Assembly (NCBI GenBank): GCA_044379485.1
Contig: JBIPOE010000013.1
Location: forward strand, 4,210-68,209
From: CAMDMI01 sp044379485
Lineage (GTDB): Bacteria > Bacteroidota > Bacteroidia > Cytophagales > Flexibacteraceae
Direction of reading: 5' to 3'
Length of the DNA stretch: 64,000 nt
Shown here: positions 24,678-33,539 of the stretch, piece after piece
Layout: each line of letters begins with the position of its first letter
Numbering within the stretch: the first letter of the stretch is position 1
The notes under the pieces: model-generated
What the model saw: the letters and a program-made list of their open reading frames with translations, nothing else
Told to the model about the DNA's origin: nothing
Databases searched by the model: none
Translations under genes and position numbers: made by a program

Positions 24678-27496
24678 ATTGAAATTATTTTGGTCTTTTC
24701 AGCAATCAATTTGCTCCCATTTGAGATTTCTTTTACAAAAGGACTAATCCGGCCAAAGCTCTCGTCTCCCTGCAAATCGCTTCCACCATTACTTTTACCT
24801 TCACCCACAAAAACCTTGATTTTCAGCGTCTCAGCCTCCTCTCCCCAATCCGTCATCGCAAAAGGCGATACCAGCGGAAAGCCCAGCAATTCCATTTCAT
24901 CATAGGCATTTTCTATGTAGTGCTCTGGTGAAAGCTCAGGCAGAGAAAGTTCCTGGCTGTAATCCTCGTCCGACTCAGCAGCAAAAAGCTCCGCCATGGG
25001 TGGCTCAGGGCGTTTGCCATTGTAAAGCATGTGCGCCTCCCAGAGCAGTTCCTTTTTGCTTTGGCCGGTGAAACGAAATGCCCCAATCCGAATCAAGATA
25101 ATCAACTGCTCCAGGCCCATTTGGTTGCGCTTCACCACATTCGATAAACTTTTATAGCGACCGTTCGTTTCCCGCTCATTTACAAGCTGTTCTGCTACTT
25201 TGCTTTCAAGACTTTTGAGGTGCACAAAACCCAGATAAATACTGTCCTTTTTGATACAGGTCAGCACCTGACTGGTGTTCACACAAGGTGCTTCTATGAT
25301 GGCCCCGCAACGTCTGGCTTCATGCACATACACTTCAGTGCGGTAAAAACCGCCGAAATTGTTGATCACCGCCACCATAAACTCTTTGGGGTAATATGCC
25401 TTCAAAAACAAACTCTGGTAACTCTCCACCGCAAAACTGGCTGAGTGCGCCTTGCTGAACGAGTAACCAGAAAAGCTTTCCATCTGCCGCCAGACTTCGG
25501 TGGTTACTTCCTCCGTATAGCCTTTGCGGATGCAGGAACTGAAAAACTTCTCCTTTATTTTCTGAAACTCAGCCTTGGAGCGAAACTTGCCGCTCATCCC
25601 CCGCCGCAACACATCAGCCTCTGCAAGGTCCAGACCAGCAAAGTAATGCGCCACTTTGATTACATCTTCCTGGTAGACCATCACTCCATACGTTTCCTTC
25701 AGCAGGGGCTCCATGGCCGGATGGATGTATTTGAAACTGTTCGGATTGTGGAATCGGAAAATGTATTCCTTCATCATCCCGCTTTTGGCCACACCCGGGC
25801 GGATAATGGACGAAGCAGCTACAAGTGTTAAGTAATCATCGCAGCGCAACTTGCTCAGCAACTGTCGCATACCTGGACTTTCAATATAAAAACATCCAAG
25901 CGTTTCTGAGCTGCGGATTTGCTGGCGAATGGTTTCATCCTTTTTAAACCTTTGCACCGCATGCACATCCACATGCACGCCACGATTTTCATAAATGATA
26001 TCTACCGCATCTTTTATATGGCCCAGACCCCGCTGGCTCAGAATATCAAACTTTGCAAAGCCAATATCCTCAGCCACATACATATCAAACTGCGTGGTCG
26101 GAAAACCCTTGGGCGGCATGTTCAGGGCGGTGTAGCAGTAAATGCTTTCCTCCGAAATAATAATTCCGCCAGCGTGAATGGACACGTAATTGGGCATATC
26201 TTTCATCATAGCCCCAAAACGGTTAATCCATTGCATCGTTTTCGTATCCTGAAAATCTTTGGGCGAATCCACCATCTGGTCTATTTCCAGCTTCGGGATT
26301 CCAAAAACCTTGGCCAGTTCCCGCATCGTAGAACTACCCTGATAGGTTACGTAGGCTCCAATCATGGCCACATGGTCCCGTCCGTAGCGTTTAAAAATGT
26401 AGTCCTGAATCTCTTCCCGTTCATCCCAGCTGAAATCGATGTCAAAATCGGGTGGCGAAGTCCGGTGCGGATTGATAAACCGCTCAAAGTAAAGGTCCAG
26501 CTCAATTGGGTCAACATCTGTGATACCCAGACAGTAAGCCACAATAGAATTGGCTCCCGAACCACGGCCCACATGAAAATAGCCACGGCTCCGTGCGTAG
26601 CGGATAATGTCCCAGGTAATAAGAAAATAGGCCGAAAAATCGAGCTGTTCTATAATCAGCAGTTCCTTATCTACCCGTTTCCGGGCATCTTTGTTGCCTT
26701 TTCCATAGCGGTATTGCAGGCCGTCGTTGGCCAGTTTGCGCAGCAGAGCCAGATCGTCGGTGCGATCGGCAGAGAATATCTTTTTGTTTTTGGGCACATG
26801 AAAAGTAAAAGGAAAACTGCACTGCTCCAGCAAAGCCTCTGCCCGGAAAATCAGTTCCGGTGCTTCTTTGTACCAATCCAGCATTTCCTCCGGTCGGGCA
26901 AACCACTCATCTATACCTGCATGCAAATCGGGCGTCAGTTTGCTCAGCAGGCTGTTTTCATCAATGCAGCGCAGCAACCGGTGCAGGTCAAAACCACGGC
27001 GATCCAGAAAAGTAACGGGATGCCAGGCTACTGTTTTGGCTTGCCATTCTGCCCGGGCATTTTTTTGCAGGCTAAAATTCCATTGCGCCAGTTCCGATGG
27101 CCGAATGCCCAACCACTCAGTTTGCCTCGGGTCACGTTTGGGCATATTTTGCTGTGGATATATCCAGAAAACCTGCTCCAGTTCTGGTGCCTCCGTCGGA
27201 AAAGCAGCCTTCCGAAACAGAAAATCGCTCATCCAGTGGTTCAATTTTTCGTAGCCCAAAGGTGAAGCCACCAAGGCGATGTAGCACAGCGCAAACCCGT
27301 TTCGAAACTCAATACCCACCGTCGGTTCTATGCCGGCATTCTGGCAATGCTCCACAAAATCGAAAACACCCGAGGTATTGTTCACATCCGTAAGTGCCAG
27401 CCTGGTAATTCCTCTTGCCACAGCCTCAGCCACAAGCACTTCCGGCGAAAGCACACCATGGTTAAGACTAAAATGCGAATGACAATTGAGGTACAT
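24674..27496 (-). CDS. dnaE2: Error-prone-type DNA polymerase III alpha subunit, lacking its OB domain
   Basis: A 940-residue polymerase from the ATG at 27496 (the frame runs to a TTG at 27535). Order: PHP domain (NCHSHFSLNHGVLSPE near the start), palm with FHVGRGSGANSIVAYCLGIT and the catalytic PPDFDIDFSW, a further Asp in FAKFDILSQRGL, fingers (RGMSGKFRSKAEF, SGYSFSKAHSASFA), and helix-hairpin-helix (LGFVHLKSLESKVAEQL). It is short and resembles the second DnaE of Bacteroidota, which works with ImuA/ImuB-type proteins in damage-induced synthesis. No imuA or imuB is adjacent. The C-terminal OB domain is in the next, overlapping ORF. Base composition looks richer in GC than its neighbours. 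Confidence 0.88.
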   Translation of the reverse strand: MYLNCHSHFSLNHGVLSPEVLVAEAVARGITRLALTDVNNTSGVFDFVEHCQNAGIEPTVGIEFRNGFALCYIALVASPLGYEKLNHWMSDFLFRKAAFPTEAPELEQVFWIYPQQNMPKRDPRQTEWLGIRPSELAQWNFSLQKNARAEWQAKTVAWHPVTFLDRRGFDLHRLLRCIDENSLLSKLTPDLHAGIDEWFARPEEMLDWYKEAPELIFRAEALLEQCSFPFTFHVPKNKKIFSADRTDDLALLRKLANDGLQYRYGKGNKDARKRVDKELLIIEQLDFSAYFLITWDIIRYARSRGYFHVGRGSGANSIVAYCLGITDVDPIELDLYFERFINPHRTSPPDFDIDFSWDEREEIQDYIFKRYGRDHVAMIGAYVTYQGSSTMRELAKVFGIPKLEIDQMVDSPKDFQDTKTMQWINRFGAMMKDMPNYVSIHAGGIIISEESIYCYTALNMPPKGFPTTQFDMYVAEDIGFAKFDILSQRGLGHIKDAVDIIYENRGVHVDVHAVQRFKKDETIRQQIRSSETLGCFYIESPGMRQLLSKLRCDDYLTLVAASSIIRPGVAKSGMMKEYIFRFHNPNSFKYIHPAMEPLLKETYGVMVYQEDVIKVAHYFAGLDLAEADVLRRGMSGKFRSKAEFQKIKEKFFSSCIRKGYTEEVTTEVWRQMESFSGYSFSKAHSASFAVESYQSLFLKAYYPKEFMVAVINNFGGFYRTEVYVHEARRCGAIIEAPCVNTSQVLTCIKKDSIYLGFVHLKSLESKVAEQLVNERETNGRYKSLSNVVKRNQMGLEQLIILIRIGAFRFTGQSKKELLWEAHMLYNGKRPEPPMAELFAAESDEDYSQELSLPELSPEHYIENAYDEMELLGFPLVSPFAMTDWGEEAETLKIKVFVGEGKSNGGSDLQGDESFGRISPFVKEISNGSKLIAEKTKIISI

Positions 27497-27692
27497 ATTC
27501 CCACCATTTTGAGATCGGGCCGGCAAATATACCAATATTATTGGCTTTTAATTTCTAATATAATTGGTTTTTTAATCTTGGCTATGGTCTTTACCAGCCG
27601 GAGTAATTGTGTGAGATGGGTAAACCTGGCGGGGTGGAAAAAACAGAAGTTCAAATATCTTTTTGTTTCTTTGTCTTTCAATTTTGTGATTA

Positions 27693-27905
27693 ATGAAGGT
27701 ATTACTGGAAATACAGGAAAACAGATCTGATTTTTTTATGGAAATGCTGAAAAGCCTGAAATACATTTCTGTTTTGGGCATAGCCAAAGAAAAAAAACAG
27801 GAAGAGGCAATTACCAATCTGGTTGAAGCTTTTCAAAATGTGAACCAATACGAAAAAGGTGAAAAGAAACTTAAAAACGCCAAAGACTTGTTAAATGAAC
27901 TTTGA
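27693..27905 (+). CDS. Putative antitoxin of a type II toxin-antitoxin pair
   Basis: A 70-residue protein, highly charged and helical (ENRSDFFMEMLKSLKYISV, EEAITNLVEAFQNV). It has no DNA-binding motif that I can name, but it directly precedes and overlaps a RelE/ParE-fold toxin by 11 bases, the usual antitoxin-first order. Small helical antitoxins like this occur widely in Bacteroidota next to such toxins. The family assignment rests mainly on the neighbour. Confidence 0.75.
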   Translation: MKVLLEIQENRSDFFMEMLKSLKYISVLGIAKEKKQEEAITNLVEAFQNVNQYEKGEKKLKNAKDLLNEL

Positions 27906-28224
27906 GGTAATTGCTACTGAACCATTTGAGAGGAAATTAAGGAAGCTGAATAAAAAATACAAATCACTTCAGGAAGATCTTTTACCTATTGTTTCGACAC
28001 TTGAAGTTAATCCCACATTAGGAACTCCCATTGGAAAAGAATGCTTTAAAATCAGGGTAGCTATTTCCAGCAAGGGGAAAGGAACATCGGGAGGAGGTAG
28101 ATTGATTACGCTGGTCCGGATAGTCAATAAAAAAGTTTTTCTTCTTGACCTTTACGACAAAGCAGACCAGGAGAATATTTATGATAAAATGCTTTTGAAT
28201 CTTATTTCTTATTTGGAGAATTGA
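27895..28224 (+). CDS. RelE/ParE-superfamily toxin
   Basis: A 109-residue protein with the RelE/ParE pattern: MNFEVIATEPFERKLRKLNKKY at the start (beta strand, then basic helix), then CFKIRVAISSKGKGTSGGGR, a strand ITLVRIVNKKVFLLDLYDK and a C-terminal helix. The segment SKGKGTSGGGRLIT is typical of a subgroup of RelE-like toxins in this phylum. Such toxins cut mRNA on the ribosome or poison gyrase. It overlaps the upstream antitoxin gene by 11 bases. Target unknown. Confidence 0.83.
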   Translation: MNFEVIATEPFERKLRKLNKKYKSLQEDLLPIVSTLEVNPTLGTPIGKECFKIRVAISSKGKGTSGGGRLITLVRIVNKKVFLLDLYDKADQENIYDKMLLNLISYLEN

Positions 28225-28283
28225 AAAATGTGATACAACCGATCTGAGGATTGGGTTAGAAATTTCAAAAATTTCTGGCAAAT

Positions 28284-28289
28284 ATTTAG
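28284..28289 (+). repeat. Target site duplication, left copy
   Basis: TATTTA directly before the left inverted repeat of the MITE-like element; the same six bases follow its right end at 28586-28591. Confidence 0.7.
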
Positions 28290-28585
28290 GGGCTGCTGAA
28301 AAAGCCATTACTGTTTCATTTTCAAGAGTTTATCAATCATTTTCAGAAATTAAGTGCACGGGTTTTCTTGAAAAACACGTAAAAGTCGTGCACTTAAAAA
28401 TATTGTCATTTCAAAATTGAGAGAAATTTAAAAATGCACAAGACAACCACAAATTGAATTTTTAGATGAAAATATTTTAGTGGCTTAAAATTGAATACTT
28501 TAGCTACAACTACTTTTGAACTAAAAACTGAATACTGACTACTTTTGACCAATTACTTAAAGCTTTTGACTTTTTCAGTAAGCCC
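28290..28585. mobile_element. 296-bp MITE-like element
   Basis: A non-coding 296-bp segment bounded by 18-base imperfect inverted repeats, GGGGCTGCTGAAAAAGCC (28290-28307) and the complement of GGGCTTACTGAAAAAGTC (28568-28585), 14 of 18 identical. The 6-base duplication TATTTA flanks both ends (28284-28289, 28586-28591). Inside lies an 11-bp inverted repeat (TTAAGTGCACG 28350-28360 with CGTGCACTTAA 28387-28397). No transposase is encoded, so it would have to be moved in trans or be the remains of a deleted insertion sequence. Confidence 0.72.
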
Positions 28586-28591
28586 TATTTA
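28586..28591 (+). repeat. Target site duplication, right copy
   Basis: TATTTA directly after the right inverted repeat of the MITE-like element. Confidence 0.7.
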
Positions 28592-28759
28592 ATACCATGT
28601 TTGGTGGTTTTACGAGAACATAGTTCCTGTTTTTATGAATTATCTTAAGCTTGGCAAATCAAGATAGAGGAGATGAATTGAAAATTAATTTCAAGCCCAA
28701 AGAAAATTATTGCCAATTTTAATACCAGCTTATTTTTATTTGCAGCAAAATTTTCACCT

Positions 28760-29665
28760 ATGCCTATTTCATCAGAAAGGTCATTCATTGAAATGAACCG
28801 ATATATGGACCGAAAAAAAATGTCGGACGAAGAAAGAATAGAATGGATTAAGAATAGTCTCGGGGCTGCTTTACCAGAAATTCCAAAAAATGAGCGAACC
28901 GACAAGGAAAAAGCCGAAGACATGGCTTTTGATATTTTAGAGGCTATTGAAGAGAATGGGATTCAACTGGAATGGGAGGATGTGAAAGAACTGGAGACCA
29001 AAGCAAAACAGGCTTTGGAACTTTGCAACACGTCTCCATTGGTTTATGAGGCATATTACAAAGCCTGCCTCAGTAATGAAAAAGCAAGCAAAATATTGGA
29101 TAAAGGTCTTGAGGCCTCTGAACTTTTGTTTGGCGGAGACTATGAAAAGGAAAATATGGGCCATTTTTGGGGACTTATCGAAACCAGACCTTATATCAGA
29201 TTGCTTGGCGCAAAAGGACTGATATTGGAAGAACAAAATAAGAAAAAGGAAGCCGCTGAAATATTCAACAAAATACTGACTTTAAACCCACAGGATAATT
29301 CAGGTGTTCGCAACATTCTGCAACGCTTGTACCTGGACTTAAAAGATTATGACGCTTTTGTAGATTTGATAGACCAGTTTGAAGACGAATTTGAACATTC
29401 GCTTCATTCTCTTTACAACTATGCCCTTTACTGTTATATGACAGGTGACGATTGTGAAGATGCGGATGAAGCAATGTTTGATGCTCTGGATTTTAACCCA
29501 TTTGTTTTACCTTACTTATTAGGTAAAAAGCAAATTCCTAAACAACCTATTTCAAGATTTTCGCCAAATGCAGAAGATGGAGCAATGGTGTACATTCAGG
29601 AAACTTTATCTCTTTGGAGGAAACAGGTTGGTATCCAAAAATGGCTTAGGGAATTTGAAGATTAG
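28760..29665 (+). CDS. TPR-repeat protein
   Basis: A 301-residue soluble protein made largely of helices. A tetratricopeptide unit is clear near LLGAKGLILEEQNKKKEAAE and LTLNPQDNSG. Acidic segments are frequent. The segment HFWGLIETRPYIRLLGAKGL resembles a bacterial TPR family sometimes compared with eukaryotic ST7 proteins. There is no signal peptide, so it is probably cytoplasmic, acting in protein-protein contacts. It starts 169 bases after the MITE-like element and ends before a convergent small membrane protein gene. Function unknown. Confidence 0.8.
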   Translation: MPISSERSFIEMNRYMDRKKMSDEERIEWIKNSLGAALPEIPKNERTDKEKAEDMAFDILEAIEENGIQLEWEDVKELETKAKQALELCNTSPLVYEAYYKACLSNEKASKILDKGLEASELLFGGDYEKENMGHFWGLIETRPYIRLLGAKGLILEEQNKKKEAAEIFNKILTLNPQDNSGVRNILQRLYLDLKDYDAFVDLIDQFEDEFEHSLHSLYNYALYCYMTGDDCEDADEAMFDALDFNPFVLPYLLGKKQIPKQPISRFSPNAEDGAMVYIQETLSLWRKQVGIQKWLREFED

Positions 29666-29769
29666 GTTTACAGGGAGACGCTTGTAATGTTACAACTTTG
29701 TTAATTTCAGACAAAAATCTTAGCAAATAATCTAAGCCCTCTCGCTCAATATTAGCAATAGATTTTGGC

Positions 29770-30102
29770 TTACTGAGTAGTGGTTAATTCCGTATTGCTT
29801 TTCTCTTCCGGCTTTGCCAAAATAAAGTTAAACAATATCTGAACTATCAAACTGGAAGGAATTCCAAAAATCAAATTTCCAAGAAAAACTGTGGATGCGG
29901 AACCAAAAACGGGAATCTGGTTCGTAACCTTTATTGGATCCTGAAAAAGGGCCCAGATGAATGGAATAAAAAAAGTAATGAGCGCATTGAGCAAATAAGA
30001 TTGGATGTGACTTATCAACTTTTTTCTCTGGTACAACCATGCACAAAACAAAGGGCCTACGCCAAAAATCACTGCAAACAGGAGCAAAAATAAAAGAATC
30101 AT
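29770..30102 (-). CDS. Small integral membrane protein of unknown function
   Basis: A 110-residue protein with three likely membrane segments (about 2-22, 37-55 and 70-95; MILLFLLLFAVIFGVGPLF at the start) and a short polar tail. I recognise no family. It uses an ATG start and has its own intergenic gaps on both sides. It is called a gene because of the long hydrophobic pattern and codon use that fits neighbours; an accidental ORF cannot be fully excluded. Confidence 0.55.
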   Translation of the reverse strand: MILLFLLLFAVIFGVGPLFCAWLYQRKKLISHIQSYLLNALITFFIPFIWALFQDPIKVTNQIPVFGSASTVFLGNLIFGIPSSLIVQILFNFILAKPEEKSNTELTTTQ

Positions 30103-30240
30103 TTTTTGGGTGATTAAATATGGTTTCGTAAAACTTGTTCATTCTCAGCAATAAAACAATTTGATTTTGGTCAACTTCTTCAGCCTCATATTTGGATAAC
30201 CTAAATTGAATTACAATTCAATCATAATTTTAAAAGGAAG

Positions 30241-31398
30241 CTACACCCCTACTCCTTTCAGTCTTCTGGCCGCCTCCCTTAAGGTATCTTCTTTCTTGGC
30301 AATACAAACCCGCAAAACCTTGTGGTCCGTTTCATCCTGATAAAAAGCCGAAACCGGAATAAGCGCCACCCCTACCCGTTCCACCAAATCCAAAGCGACA
30401 TTTCTGGAATTGGCACCAAGCGATTCCGGAAAAGTAAAACACTGAAAATAAGAACCTTTACTTGGCAATGGCTCCAAAATACTACCCACCATTTCTTTGG
30501 CAAAGAAGTCCCGTTTCGCCTGAAAAACAGACGGCAATTGCAAATAGGTTTGCGGATTGGAAAGGTATTCAGCCATGGCCACCTGCATGGGTGTATTCAC
30601 CGAAAAGACATTAAACTGATGGTGATTGCGAAACTCTTTGGTTAAATAAGCAGGAGCCACGGAATACCCGATTTTCCAACCTGTACAGTGGCAAACCTTG
30701 CCCAACGAAAAAGCTACAAACGAACGCTCAAAAAGTTCCGGATGGGCTAAAATGCTATGATGTTTCTCCCCATCAAAAACAATGTGTTCATACACTTCAT
30801 CGCTCAAAATCAGGATTTGTGTGTTTCTGGTTATGTCTTTTAATTCCTCCAAATCCTGCAAGCCGAGCAATGTTCCAGTTGGATTGTTGGGTGAATTGAC
30901 CATAATCATCCTGGTTTTGGAATTAACCGCCTGCCGCACTTTTTCCCACGGAATGGAATAATCAGGAAAATTCAGTGGAATGGCCACTGGCTTTGCCCCC
31001 ATTACCTTTATATTGGGCACATAGCTATCAAAGCAAGGCTCAAAATAAATGACCTCATCCCCTTCTCTCAGAACAGATGTCAAGGCATTCGAAATGGCAT
31101 AGGTTCCACCGGGAGTAATGGTGATTTCAGTTTCAGGATTTACAGGATTGCTATACAAAGTGTTAATTTTCTGAGCGAGAACCTCCCTAAGTCCCTGAAA
31201 TCCAAAAGTGTGCGCATATTGATTGTGGCCATTCCGCATCGCATTGTTAACCAAATCATGCAACAAAGGATCCATTTCAAAATCCGGAAAACCCTGCCCA
31301 AGGTTGATGGCCTTGTGTTGGTTGGCCAGCTGGCTCATGGTTGTAAAAATGGTGGTTGGGAGATTGGGCAGCTTGCTCTGAATATTAACTTTTGGCAT
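30241..31398 (-). CDS. PLP-dependent aminotransferase, methionine/kynurenine type (YbdL-like)
   Basis: A 385-residue fold-type I aminotransferase. Motifs: INLGQGFPDFE, TPGGTYAISNALTSV, VNSPNNPTGTLLG, ILSDEVYEHIVFDG, the PLP-lysine region FSLGKVCHCTGWKIGY, and a C-terminal arginine-bearing LRVCIAKKEDTL. It is closest in pattern to YbdL-type methionine aminotransferases, which convert methionine or aromatic amino acids to 2-oxo acids. It is divergent from yidC, with 163 bases between them. Confidence 0.9.
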   Translation of the reverse strand: MPKVNIQSKLPNLPTTIFTTMSQLANQHKAINLGQGFPDFEMDPLLHDLVNNAMRNGHNQYAHTFGFQGLREVLAQKINTLYSNPVNPETEITITPGGTYAISNALTSVLREGDEVIYFEPCFDSYVPNIKVMGAKPVAIPLNFPDYSIPWEKVRQAVNSKTRMIMVNSPNNPTGTLLGLQDLEELKDITRNTQILILSDEVYEHIVFDGEKHHSILAHPELFERSFVAFSLGKVCHCTGWKIGYSVAPAYLTKEFRNHHQFNVFSVNTPMQVAMAEYLSNPQTYLQLPSVFQAKRDFFAKEMVGSILEPLPSKGSYFQCFTFPESLGANSRNVALDLVERVGVALIPVSAFYQDETDHKVLRVCIAKKEDTLREAARRLKGVGV

Positions 31399-31503
31399 TT
31401 TTAAAACGGAATTGAACTGCGATTTACAACCTGATTTGGATTCTTAAAATGTTTCCAATCCAATAAGCTTTAATTTTCATTCGCTTTTCAAGGGATAAAA
31501 CCG

Positions 31504-31511
31504 TACTTTTG
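31504..31511 (+). promoter_or_regulatory. Bacteroidota-type -7 box upstream of yidC
   Basis: TACTTTTG matches TAnnTTTG exactly and lies 50 bases before the yidC ATG. A clear TTTG -33 box is not seen, so this is a partial promoter call. Confidence 0.5.
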
Positions 31512-31561
31512 CGGCCATTTTTGGATAAAGTCCCTGATTTACAGAGACTCCGTTTTAAACC

Positions 31562-33358
31562 ATGGATAAAAATCAGGCCACCGGCCTCGTACTCATTTTT
31601 GGAATACTCTTTGTGTATTTCACCTTCTTTGCTCCAAAGCCTTCAGAACTACCTGATGTCAAAAAGATAAAAACTGTTAAAGTAGATTCTAACAAACCAA
31701 AATCTACCGAATCGCAGGTTGCCCTCAAAGCCCTTGAAAAATTAGGGATCACCGATTCTGGATTGGTGGTTGATACTGCTCCGGTTTTTCTGGAAAACGC
31801 TGATATTAAATTGGCTATTTCTCCAATTGGCGCCAGAATCAAATCTGTAGAACTTAAAAACTACAAAACATGGGATGCAAAACCACTTTTACTCATTTCT
31901 GATGGCCGGTTTGCACAGAATTTAATTCTTCCGGTTGCAGGCAAGTCTCTTAACATTAGTCAGCTTCCATATTCCTCCGAGCAAAAATCTGTAAAAATTG
32001 ACAAGGATTCAGGCAGTTTTTCTTTCGTTTGCAATATCCCTGGTGGAGGAAAAATAGAGCAAAAATTCACCTTACCCGCCAAAGGCTACACTGTTAAATA
32101 TGCAGTAAACACTGTTGGCTTGCAATTATCCGAAAAAGCCCAGGCAGAACTTTCTTATGCATTCAATGCCAATCAGTTAGAAAAAGACATTCTACAAAAC
32201 CGAACTACTACCTGCATCAACTATTTTCAGGATGTGGAAGGATTCAACAACCTGACGGAAACGTCTACCACCGAAGAAAAAGCCGAAATCAACAATCCTG
32301 TCAAGTGGTTCTCCTTCAAACAGAAGTTTTTCAACACAGGTCTAATCTCTAATAACGGATTCTCTAACCTCAAAATCAAGCAAATAACAAACGAGGCTGA
32401 CACCACTTCCGTCAAAAATATGGAAGCTTCTTTTGGAGTGCCAATGGTGAACCAAACGCTTGGTTTCAAATGGTATTTCGGTCCAAATGATTTCAGGACG
32501 CTAAAAGCTGTAACACCCGATTATGACAAAAACGTATATCTGGGTTGGCCGGTTATCAACTTGGTTAACAGGTTTATAACGGTCAATGTGTTTTATTGGC
32601 TGGAAGGTGTAGTATCAAATTATGGCATCATCATCATCATTCTCGTTTTGTTGATTAAACTTTTGCTTTTACCGCTTTCATACAAGTCATATATATCTAT
32701 GGCCAAAATGAAGGTACTAAAACCTGAGTTGGATGAAATCAAAGCCCGAACCGGAGACGACATGCAAAAGGCCCAGGCAGAGCAGATGAAACTCTATCAG
32801 CAAGTGGGCATCAATCCGCTAAGTGGCTGTATTCCTTTGCTTTTGCAAATGCCTATTTTGCTTGCCATGTTCAACTTTTTCCCCAATGCCATTGAGCTGC
32901 GGCAGGAAAGTTTTTGGTGGGCACCCGATTTAAGCACCTACGATTCCATCGCCACCCTGCCATTCAAACTTCCGGGCTATGGCGACCATGTCAGTCTTTT
33001 CACCATATTGATGACAGCTTCTACTTTGGTGCTCACCTGGTACAACAACCAAACCAGCACTGTGGCCGGTCCGATGCAATCCATGAGTTACATCATGCCG
33101 GTTGTTTTTATGTTTATTTTGAACTCTTTGCCAGCTGGACTTAGTTTTTATTATTTGGTTTCAAACGTGGTAAGCATTGTGCAGCAGCAGGTTATCAAAC
33201 GATTTGTGGATGAAGACCAGCTCCGGGCAAAACTCGAGGCCAACAAAGTCAAAAACGCAACCAAGAAAAAATCCGGTTTTGCAGCCCGTTTGGAAGAGGC
33301 CATGCGCATGGCTCAAGATGCTCAAAAGGAAAAAGATAAAAACAAAAAGGGGAAATAA
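31562..33358 (+). CDS. yidC: Membrane protein insertase YidC
   Basis: A 598-residue protein of full length for Gram-negative YidC: one N-terminal membrane segment (about 6-24), a large periplasmic beta domain (about 60-340; KAVTPDYDKNVYLGWPVINLVNRF at its end), then the conserved C-terminal core with IIIIILVLLIKLLLLPLSYK, MKLYQQVGINPLSGCIPLLL, FFPNAIELRQESFWWAPDLS and MQSMSYIMPVVFMFILNSLP, and a basic tail. It inserts and folds inner-membrane proteins with or without SecYEG. The rpmH and rnpA genes often linked to yidC in other bacteria are not visible here. Confidence 0.96.
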   Translation: MDKNQATGLVLIFGILFVYFTFFAPKPSELPDVKKIKTVKVDSNKPKSTESQVALKALEKLGITDSGLVVDTAPVFLENADIKLAISPIGARIKSVELKNYKTWDAKPLLLISDGRFAQNLILPVAGKSLNISQLPYSSEQKSVKIDKDSGSFSFVCNIPGGGKIEQKFTLPAKGYTVKYAVNTVGLQLSEKAQAELSYAFNANQLEKDILQNRTTTCINYFQDVEGFNNLTETSTTEEKAEINNPVKWFSFKQKFFNTGLISNNGFSNLKIKQITNEADTTSVKNMEASFGVPMVNQTLGFKWYFGPNDFRTLKAVTPDYDKNVYLGWPVINLVNRFITVNVFYWLEGVVSNYGIIIIILVLLIKLLLLPLSYKSYISMAKMKVLKPELDEIKARTGDDMQKAQAEQMKLYQQVGINPLSGCIPLLLQMPILLAMFNFFPNAIELRQESFWWAPDLSTYDSIATLPFKLPGYGDHVSLFTILMTASTLVLTWYNNQTSTVAGPMQSMSYIMPVVFMFILNSLPAGLSFYYLVSNVVSIVQQQVIKRFVDEDQLRAKLEANKVKNATKKKSGFAARLEEAMRMAQDAQKEKDKNKKGK

Positions 33359-33393
33359 ACCCCGTTTTTTCTAACGACAATTTGTTTTAATCA

Positions 33394-33495
33394 GGGCGGC
33401 TTATCAGGCTGTTTGCTTCTATCTTTTTAGGATTTTTACTTTAGCTTTTGCAAAGTAAAAATCCTAAAAAGGATATCCGCTGCCATCCTGGCCGC
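33394..33495 (+). repeat. Intergenic hairpin repeat, copy B
   Basis: Same outer arms as copy A (18992): GGGCGGCTTATCAGGCTG on the left and CTGCCATCCTGGCCGC on the right. The centre is a perfect 19-bp stem (TTTTTAGGATTTTTACTTT at 33425-33443 against its complement) around a 9-base loop. The stem sequence differs from copy A while pairing is kept. Confidence 0.7.
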
Positions 33496-33539
33496 AATCC
33501 TTATCAAACATTTTATTAAAAATTAATGTTCCTATAATT

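Noticed and set aside
25919..27265. 448-codon open frame on the plus strand across the polymerase gene
   Set aside because: It runs antisense to clearly conserved polymerase motifs, its translation is rich in His, Arg and Phe with no recognisable domain, and GC-rich genes often leave such shadow frames.
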